NCBI GenBank assembly: GCA_030432905.1
Contig: JAUILU010000001.1
Span: forward strand, 806,001 to 870,000
DNA: 64,000 nt
DNA from: Phycisphaerae bacterium
Lineage (GTDB): Bacteria > Planctomycetota > Phycisphaerae > Phycisphaerales > UBA1924
Direction: 5' to 3'
Part shown: positions 18,386-28,300 of the stretch, piece after piece
How the letters are laid out: every line of letters begins with the position of its first letter
Position numbering within the stretch: position 1 is the stretch's first letter
Program-made: the position numbers and the translations under genes
Notes under the pieces: generated by a model
The model's input: the letters and a program-made list of their open reading frames with translations, nothing else
Told to the model about the DNA's origin: nothing
The model's database searches: none

Positions 18386-18463
18386 CTATGGATCGTTGAT
18401 CGTGCCGAAGAACGGGTCGGAGCGGTTGAAGGTGCCGGTTGCTTCGTCGCGTGGTTCGCCGGT
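18386..18463 (-). pseudogene. short Rhs core-end fragment with internal deletion
   Basis: Minus strand codons read TGEPRDEATGTFNRSDPFFG and then TINDP and a stop. Compared with the large Rhs protein, DEAT is joined directly to GTFNRSDPFFG, losing the WTYLRARYLDTST segment, probably by recombination between short accggc-type repeats. It is 150 bp downstream of the candidate partner gene of the main rhs. The rest of 18196-18610 shows no recognisable gene. Confidence 0.65.
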
Positions 18464-18610
18464 ATTCGATTAGCCTGCTTACGGGTTAACAAGGAGGGCA
18501 TAGCCGATATCTGCATTGTGTTCGGCAAAACGACACGACTACTTCGTAGACCCCATATACTTCTTCGGCGATTGGCATACGCCTCTTATATTGACTTACA
18601 AACCACTACA

Positions 18611-19324
18611 CTAGCTAGCATTTGATTCAGGCAACACCACTTGACTCATTGCGCTGCGCAAGATCTCAATCTTGCTCTCTATGTAGTCGTAATCTATCTG
18701 TTTCACTGGAAATATATTTTCACCAGTTAGTATGCGCTGGAAATTCACCGAGTCAAACCCAATCGCGATCCATCCGCCGCATACCGAAACATAGTTCATA
18801 GGCATATTATGCAATATATAATTGACAATTGTCTCTTCAATATCCTTCCTAGGTAGGTTCGGAGCCTGCTTCTTCGATTGATGCAAGTATAGTTTACAGT
18901 ATCTAAACGACCCCTCAATTGACCTCGCAGTTATCTCGTAGTATGCAAGTGATTTCAACCGGCTCCTTGCTACAGCATGGAGCTCTATCTTGCTGTCGAA
19001 ACCCAATGGGGCGATTACAAATATCCCGATTGAATCCCGCCAGCTCTCCTTTCGCTCGGCCGTGCAAACGATGATGGTATCATTGCCTCGCACACCGACG
19101 CAGGCGTGTTCAGGCTGAGCACATGGGAGAAGCGAAGTAAGCAGCGTCGCCAGATCCGTCCCGGCGAACGACGAGTCTTTGAAGTCCGAAAGCTCGCCCT
19201 TTGCGACGAGATCCTCGATTTTCTTGTGCCTGTTGGTGCTACACGTGAGCGTGTACCAGGCAAATGCAAACATCCCGACGGCGAGAAGGACTACTCCGAT
19301 TATAGTCGCTGCATCTGTACTCAA
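18611..19324 (-). CDS. membrane-anchored protein, candidate partner or immunity protein of the Rhs
   Basis: 237 residues, family not recognised. An N-terminal membrane span (about 6-27, IIGVVLLAVGMFAFAWYTL) precedes a soluble domain of about 200 residues with mixed alpha/beta character, including GDTIIVC-type and YVSVCGGWIAIGFD strands. It begins with ATG at 19324, sharing 4 nt (ATGA) with the rhs stop, so the two are translationally coupled. It is visibly A+T-rich like the rhs tip before it. In Rhs and other polymorphic toxins a small gene directly after the tip usually encodes the immunity protein; that is the leading inference here, not shown by homology. Confidence 0.55.
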   Translation of the reverse strand: MSTDAATIIGVVLLAVGMFAFAWYTLTCSTNRHKKIEDLVAKGELSDFKDSSFAGTDLATLLTSLLPCAQPEHACVGVRGNDTIIVCTAERKESWRDSIGIFVIAPLGFDSKIELHAVARSRLKSLAYYEITARSIEGSFRYCKLYLHQSKKQAPNLPRKDIEETIVNYILHNMPMNYVSVCGGWIAIGFDSVNFQRILTGENIFPVKQIDYDYIESKIEILRSAMSQVVLPESNAS

Positions 19325-22300
19325 TTTGTCACTCTATCATTGATGTACCTATGGAACGACTGATATACCACACCTGATATATATTCTACAATTTCGGTAC
19401 TGTAATCATCTAGGAACAAAGCAAAGTCCTCAGCCAGATCTGGCACTTGCCGAACAACATCTACAAGGCTGTCAGCTTGGATACGGATAATCAATGCAGT
19501 ATCAAGTCCAAGCAGTAAGAATATACGACCAAGCCTAAGTGCAATGGCTGCATTAGCTTTGGCTACTGGCACAAACGAAAGCACGGAAAACAGTATTGAT
19601 GCAAGAATAGCTCCCGTCACCCTTCCTCGCGTCTCAGATGGGTTAGCACCGGAATTCACCACGGTTATCAGTTCTCGTATCGGAATCCAGACTTTCTGGA
19701 GAAGGAATAGTGCAGACCCACGAGATGAGAATACATCGTTACCAATCCAATGATCTAACAATGCATCATAGGCACCTTCAGCAAATGCCTGTACTGGCCG
19801 ATAGAACAATTCACCCGACGTTCCTATTTGATTCCTTTTTTGCTCAAGGTAGATGATGATGATCTCTAGTATTGCCGCTGCAAAACCAGCAACAAGTATC
19901 CCTATTCGATCTTTGAGAAGTAAGGTAGGCAATGCCGCGAATACAATACCGATTTGCAAACCTACGATAAATCCGCCTAAAGCATTGCCTGTGGTTAGCT
20001 GACCAAAGATTCCTCCAGTAAGCGCACTAATTCCAACCCTTATTGCTGACCGTATAGCAAATGCTTTAATCTGTAGTAATGCTGCCTGAAAAGTTGACAC
20101 TAAGGCTGTTTGTGTTGTCGCTAACAACCCTGAAGGATCCCACGCGTTTACCGGATCCGCGTGTACATACGCGTATTTGTGCAGGCTCTGCGGATCACTG
20201 AGCTTTCCAAAGAACGGGTCGGAGCGGTTGAATGTGCCGGTTGAGGTGTCGAGGTAGCGGGCGCGGAGGTAGGTCCAGCCTGTGGCTTCGTCGCGGGCTT
20301 CGCCTGTGTACAGGTGGACGGTGCGGGGGTTGGTGAGGCTGGTGCCCTCGCGGGGTTCGCCGTAGGCGTCGAAGTCGTAGGAGGCGATGGAGGTGCCCGT
20401 GTCGTCGATCAGCTCGCGCGTGGTGCCTTGGCCGTCGTAGAGGAGGTGGTGCGTCTGGGTGCCTGTTTCGTACAGAAGATCATCACCGAACACGCGGCGG
20501 ATCGTGTTGCCCGTGGTGTGGGTGATCGCGCGTTGCGCGTAGCCGGTCGGGTTGAGCGAGTCGATCAGGTGGTACTGAGAGGCGGTCGCGGTCCAGACCT
20601 GTGTCTGGATGCCGCGGTGGTCGTAGCGGTAGTTTGTTGTGACGGAGTCTTTGACGTGGGTTTTGAGCCGGCCCATGGCGTTGGCCGTGTATAACTCGTC
20701 GTCATTGGGGTCCCCGCTGTTGTAGGAGGTCATTTTATGGATGAGGAAGCCGTTGGCGTCTCGGTCGTAGGTGATGACCTTGTTGTTGCTGGAATCCGCC
20801 AGGTCGTTGTGAGTTTCCGTTTCGAGCCAGTCGGGGTCGGCTGTGGAACTGTAGTCGTAGTCGACGGTGTACGTGGCTGTGCCGTTTGAGTCGTAGGTGT
20901 TCTTTGAGAGTCTGTTGCCGTAGAGGGAATAGGCGTATCCGGTGCTTGTGTTGCCGTAGTCCTCAAGGGTGAGTCTGTTGAGGTGGTCGTAGGTGTACTC
21001 GATGTTGACATCGGAAACAGAGGGCGCACGCTCGATGACGTTGGTACGCCTGCCGTCGGCGCGGAGTGTGTATTCGAATTCGGTTGATAGCAGATCGTCG
21101 ACAAGGTTGGTGAGCTTGGTAAGCCTGCCCAGTCTGTCGTAGCTGTAGTTGGTTACAACCTCGTTCTCGGCAACGCTTTCCGGGTTGTAGGTGACGGATT
21201 GTCTGCGGCCGAGCTTGGTGTAGGTGTAGTCCCAGGTTCCGATGCCACCTGCGGTGACTTGCTGGAGTCTGTTTGCGAAGTCGTATGCGTACTCGGTGAC
21301 CTTCTCGTCGCTATCGACGTTGGTTACGATTGATTTGACTCTGCCGTCCGGGTGATACATGTACGAGACCATCCCGCGGTTGCCCTGCGTGATGCTCTGG
21401 AGTCTGCCCGTCGAGGGGTAGTAGGCATATTCGATTGTTTCGGATACGCCGCCTTCGGTCGTGACTACCTGGAATACACGGCCCAGGGCGTCGTATGTCG
21501 TTGCGTGCTTTATCTCAGCCGTGACAGACGGGAGGACCGCGGACTGTTCGTTGGCGGTCGTGATGTCCAGTGTGCCGACCGGGCCCGATGGGCTGTCGTA
21601 GAGATAGTAGTGGCGTTCTTTCTCGCGGTTGTTTTCATCGTAGACATACCTGGTAATGTTGCCGGCGAAGTCTTTGTAGAGCCAGAGCGCATTGTATGCG
21701 CCGTCAACATTGGACTCGTCGGAAGCGAAACGCCACTGTTCGGATCGGTTTCCGGGCAGCGTGCGTTCGATCTGTCGATCCAGATGGTCGTACTTGAGCG
21801 TTGTATTGGAGACGCTACCCAAGCCATCGTTTGGCGTTTCGATCTTGTTGATGTTGCCTCGGTCGTTGTAGGTGTACTGATAGTATGGGTTGCCAGATGG
21901 GATCGTTGGATTCACCGGATCTATTGCACCGGTTGGGACCGCGCCGGTGACTGGGTCAGGGAGCACGACAACCCGCAGGCGATCCTCTTCGTCATAGACG
22001 TATCGACGGACTTGATTGAGTTGATTGGTTTCGGATGTCCGTCGGCCTCTGATGTCGTATGAGGTTGAGATCGTAGAGGGGCCAACATTAGCATCGGAGA
22101 GGTCGGGATCATCGAAGTGCGTGTGTGTCCGACGTCCCTGAGCATCGTACTCATAGCTTGTCTTGACACCGATCGGGTCGGTGACCTCACTAACTCTTCC
22201 GGCACCGTCGTACTTGTAGCTGGTTGTAAGAGATGAGCCGCTGCCGTTGCTTTCCTGAGTCACTGTCTTCTGACGGTTGTTCTTGTCATACGTGTAAGAG

Positions 22301-25300
22301 GTACGGTTGCCAGCCGCATCCTGTGACCACTCAACACGTCCGAAGTTGTCGTAGCTGGTGTAGGACTGTGTAGTGCCATCCATGCTATGCGTGGACAATG
22401 TCGTACGAAGCGTCGTATTCATTTCATGTGATACAAACTCAATCTTCAAGGTTTCGAAGCGACGAACTTGAAATACACGTCCGGCACTGTCATACATCGT
22501 TTGCGTGCCACCCGGTTCGACATTGATCATGCTCGGATAGTCGGAAGCTGCTATTGCAACTCGGTCTGTGTTGTAGATTGGACGGCCGGCTTTGTCATAG
22601 GATGTTCGTTCGGCAATAGCATAGATAGGGGTATCCGGTACACTAGGGAAATCTATATCCGGAAAGTCGTTTTTCTCCGCCTTGCTGTACCACTCAACAA
22701 ATTGATCACGATGTATCGAACTTAGATCCTCCTCGATATCCATATTCCATTCAACAGTTTCGATTACATCGCCTCGCGCATCTCGCAGTGTTGCCAAGGT
22801 GCGCTTTGATTCGCGGTCTACTGAGACAACAACCTGATCGCTGCCGTCGTAGTAGACTTTAGATGTTTCTGAGGATGGTGTGATTGAACCGAAATCGATG
22901 CTACTTACAGCAGTGTCTAGGTCATCATGCAGTGTGCTTCCTTCATACTTAGCCGATGCCACTTCTCGCCCGACAAAGTCGTACTCCGTGAATGAGGCAA
23001 CCACCCGGTACTTTGTGCCCATTGTTGTTTCTACTGGCGTCGCTGTACCGGTGGCGGTCTGCCGGTATTGCGTGTCGTAGTCGAAGACTTGATACGAGGT
23101 CAGTTCCGCGTTGTCGCCGTAGCGTTTGATGGACTTCGGCCGATTTCCATACGCGATGTTCTCGTTGTATTCGTACTCGGTCGAGCCTGTGATATGAGAC
23201 GAATTGACACCGGGTATTCCATCATCGTCAATAGCAACATCGCCGTGCGGGATGATTGTGACAATCCTGCTGTACTCGTCATACTCGTATTGAGTTACTT
23301 GGGCATTGCTGGGTTCACTTCCGATGCTTCCATACTGGCTGAAGAATGCGTCAGAGAACTCATCGCCATCCAGGCTGTTATCATTGATTGACATGTTGAC
23401 GTCGGTACCCGGGAATGAACTGGTCCGGACCAGATTACCCTTACGATCGAATCGCTGGATACTCGCGCTCACTGCACCGAGTGTATTGCCTGTTACGGTG
23501 CCCACGGCCGCTGGCACTGCTGACCCGCCGTAGTACAGGTATGCGGTACGCGTTATCCCGCCTTGTGGATCGACAACCTTAGTTTGATTGTATTTGTTGT
23601 CATATTCGTATGACGTGGTGGCCGAATCGGCTCCGACACCAGCAGCTGATATACGAGTTTCTGACTCGACGAGCCCCGTCGCGATCTCGCCATCCATCCT
23701 GTATGTGCGACCTACCTTGAAACCGCCAGGAAGCTCTTCTTCAATGACATTCCCGTTATCATCGTATGTATATGTTGTAATACGACCCGGGGTCCCTCGC
23801 TCTGTTACTGTTTCCTTGCGGTTTTCGATATCGTGATCAATGGTGGCTTTTTCGCCGAAGGCATCCGCTGTTGAAATCATTCTGCCTGACGAGTCGTAGC
23901 CTGCCTGAAGAACCGGTACGCCACGAGGATCAATGATCGATTCGAGCCTGTAGTCCATATCCTGGTCGTATTCGAACGTTGTAAAATCGCCATCAGCACC
24001 AGTGAGGCCATCGATTGCACTAAGTACCTCTGCATCATCAGGGTTATTTAGCCCGAGAGACTTTGTGAGCCTTACTACTTCACTCAGTCTCCGATCGCCA
24101 TTCATGTCAGTCGTGTAGTTGTAAGCGTAGTAAACTTCGTCCAAGACAATCATTGCGCGCACTCGGCGGCTGCCGTCTACATCATCCCATATCAGTTTGA
24201 ACATCTCATCCTGAGGAACACCATCGAGTGAAACAGCCGCCCCCGTAACTTGCAGTTCGGCATCACGCAAAACCTTGATGGCCTGACCGGTTGGGAGCGA
24301 GATTGTATCGAGATATGGATCAAGGTGAACCTCGCGACCTATATCTAGAACTGATCCAATAGGTGATATTTCCTTGTCTCGCAGAATCGTATATCTGGTA
24401 CCGTCAGGCGAAACAAGCTCGTATCTAGGGATGTCAAAGTACTGATCGTGAACTAGTCCGCAGTTATTGCATTCCCAGTACATGTCAGAGGTGACCAGTC
24501 CACCAACGCGGAGCATGGGTGTATCGTTGCCGCTCCGATCCCAGGGGATTAGCTTTTCTAGTACGCCCGTCGGCGATTGGAATTGAGCCTGGTAGCGCAC
24601 ATGCGCCACACCTCCGGCAAATGCGTCACTGAGTTTAAAGGTAAAGGTTGTTCTTCGCCCGTCGGGAAGTGTGAGCGTGACGTTACGGTTGAACGTATTA
24701 ACATCGTCCCGAATAGTGAAATCACCTGATCCCCCGTCGTATAAATCAACCGGGTACCGATTGCCATCGACCTCAACATCAAGATCAAAGAGGGACATCG
24801 ACCAACCGGGCCCGAAGGGGCTAGCTGAGTCTTGATGGTTGCTGTTATAGGTGCGAACAAGCGACACGGGGAGCGTGCCGATTTTGGGCCCCGCGTCCTC
24901 TTGGCTAAAGGTAAACTCACCGACTTTAGCGCCGGCAGCAATGTTGATACGCCTCTTGTCATGTGCAGGCAGATCATTTAGTGCCTGTTCAGTCTTGCTC
25001 GCTACCAGTTCTAAATCGTAGCTTCCGTTCGGAAGTGATGTCAGATCAAGCACACCGAGCAGAAGTTCTGGATCTCCCGGATTATGTATCGGCGCGACAT
25101 TGGCATCACCAACGTCAATAACAGAGGTCCAGTTATGCACACCCCCCGAAGCATCAGGCTTCGTGGATAGCAGTTTCTTGGCACTCGACGTAGCATCAGC
25201 GTCATAGCTTGATTCGATGCGAGTCAGTCGGAGAGTGTAGTAGATATCACCAGGTGACTGCTCGGTGTCATATATGTACCCATAAACATCGAGGGTAGAT

Positions 25301-28300
25301 GTAGTTATGGTGTCAGTTGGTGATTCGATATAGTCTTCAAAGCTCTGCGTATCTCCATCAGGTGATGCGGGCGGCGGAGAAGGGTCAGTGATAATGGCGA
25401 CGAGTGATTGCTGCCGGTCCAACCCGAATCTTGCGTACGCGTATGCGATGGGCGACCCCACGTTGTTGTAGTAAGTCAATACCGCACGATAGTTATCACC
25501 ATCCGGTGCATCCTCTGTGTGAGCCGAGTCCAGATGTAGCTTGGATGCAATTGCTGATTTGGTGATGGTTCCAGACTGATTGGCCGGTACATCACCAGAG
25601 ATGACACCTTGGTAGTAAATCGGATTCCACTGTATTTGCCCGCCAATATCCTCAGATTGTTCAAATGTGATCTCGTAAGACCTTGCACTTGATGGATCCC
25701 CCTGCAAGTGGGCCGAGAATATTAGGCTCGGGTGCGTCCCGTTTGGTCGAGGTGTCACTATGCGTGGCGTAACCGAAAAGGCCGTAATCGGACGATCAAT
25801 ATCAATGCACACCGAGCTTGACTCGCCCACAAGACCGGCGGAATCAAAGGCCCGAAGTTTGATTGTGTTCGATCCCTGAGCAAGCGCCTGAAGTGAGAGA
25901 TTGGCCGACAGGTCATATGCCGTTCGGCTGGTAACGCCGCCGGGCATCTGGATCGACTCGAACACATTATCATTTACTACAATTTGCACACGATTAATTG
26001 TGCCGATCGCGCTGCCCGTGACTGAGTTGTCGCTCATATCTGCTTTGATTGTGAGTAGGCCATCGCCATCGATACTTGTTGAACTTGTGATGACATTCGG
26101 AACTGCACAATCATTTAGCAGAAGACCTACCGGCATGCCCGATCCATTGAGGTATGACACCTCGTAGAAATCGATAAGTGGGTCTGCAGTATCAATAAGT
26201 GGGTTGAGCACATCACCATCAGCAGGCAACGATTCGGCTGTGTTACCTGCAAGATCGAAAGCAGTAAGAGTCACTCTAAGTTGCGTATCGGTCTCAAAGC
26301 TTGATGTGTCATACACGGCCAAAAGCGGTTTATCCGGGAAACCGGATTGCTCCGAAACGGGCTCGTACAGCGTATCAACGTGTACGACTTCCCCCACGGG
26401 ATTGCCGTTCGTGTCTACCGGGACCAGTGAGATGTCCAGACGATCGAAGTTCATTGATGGAACCGATGGCCCGGAGTAGTCGTTGGCGATGCCACGGATC
26501 TTGAACGTTCCTGGAGCAGCAATATCTGTATCATCACCATCAACAAGTGGTTGGCCGGGTGTCACAAGGACTAGCTCAGCAAAGGGTGCTACAAGATCAA
26601 CCTGAATAACACCAGTTGCTACAGCGTTTCCTAGTTCTTCCTCATCGAAGATTGGTAAATCGCATGCGGTAAGCCGCCATGTATATTGTCCTGACTCTTG
26701 CAATCCTGATGCAACCTCTTGATCCCACACTATCTCCTTTACGCCGAACGCCCGGCTGGGATTGTTGATATTGTCTTGGGTTGTAACCACATACTCAGCC
26801 CCCGTTGGCGAGATCAGTTCAAGCTGCCAGCTTTCGGCTCGCACGAGCGAGGCAGATAGCCCTATCGAACCATCGATCCCAATCCACTGCGGACGCTCTG
26901 TGTTCCCGGATGTGACTGATGCCGAGAGAATCTGGGTATTCATTGTGTCCTGTCCAGCGATGCCGGAGAGAAGCAATGACAGCAACGTTTCGGTCTCTTC
27001 TGCCGGGGCTGATTCGTTAGCACTCCATTCTCGCGCATACACCATCGCAACGACGTACGCATACGCATCATGGTTAATACCGGGCTCAAGTAGCGATAGC
27101 CATTCGGATGTTGATATCAGCACGTTCTCATATGCGGTTGTGTGCTGATCAAAGTCTAAGATCTGCCCGAGCCGTGGTACTGTTCCCATCCCTTCGACAA
27201 CATCTCTCGGCTCCATCCAATCCGGATAGACCTCTGCCGATGCGATCCGGCCGTTTGCAGGATGCACGAGCCACAGATCAGTGCCTTCGCGGGTTTGGTC
27301 TGTAGTGAGGATACCGGTCCGTTCCTGAGTGCTTTCAACTGTCCCGAACACTTGAGGCTGATCGGAAACGATAGAGTCGCGATTGAGTAGCTTGGCATCT
27401 TCAATAATCGGATGGAGAACTTGGCCGTCAAAGACTGTGGGGATATCCGGGGCCCCTGCTTGGATTCCGTAGATTGATGCATTCCCAGTCGACGAGTTGG
27501 CCATGAGCAGTAAATCAACAAGAGAAGTGGACTCCGTTGAAGCTACAGCATGCTCAATTGTCGAAGCCTCGATAACGTTAGATGTAAGCGAAGCAATCTT
27601 GAGGAATTTCTCTGCTGCTTGCGCCTGTTGATCTATGGTGCGAGGTGACGCCAGATCGGCAACTACATGGACATCTTGGGCTACCCGCAGGCTGAGCGGA
27701 CCGTCTCCAATGCTCGTCGGGGGGCTCAAGGTCGAGATGTACTCGGGATCGATATCCCACGCGACCATAGCCACACTTGGATTACGCACTGCGGCGATAT
27801 CCAAACTATCGGCGGCAATGAGATTCAAGCGATCCGCCTGGTAAAAATAGCCACGTCCAATGGAATCAAGCATGTAGCCCAGATTCAGTGCGACCAGCCT
27901 TGCTCTTTCTTGTTCGGTAAAGGAAACATTAACACTGTTCGTTCGCAGTGTTTCAAGCTCTGGCAGAAGTTCATCCAGACTGATCGCGCCCGCGCGGAGG
28001 TCCTCGGATGTGGTTCGTGGAGATGCACACACGAATGCAACTGTTGTCCCAGCAAGTACATCACAAGCGCTAAATGTCGGTGACGTACCAGGAACAGAGA
28101 CTGTTATTTCAACCCTGAGTCTATCTCCGATTGTCATATCAGCCGGGCTGTTGCTCAGGTCGATAGGATTGATCTGTACACTATTTACAAACATTCGTGG
28201 TGTACATGAAAGCAGCTGAGCAGGTATTTCGTCTATTGGATCTCCCAGCTGCGCTACATCCGCGAGTGAGTCATCCGTGAGCACACTCGAGAGGACGACT

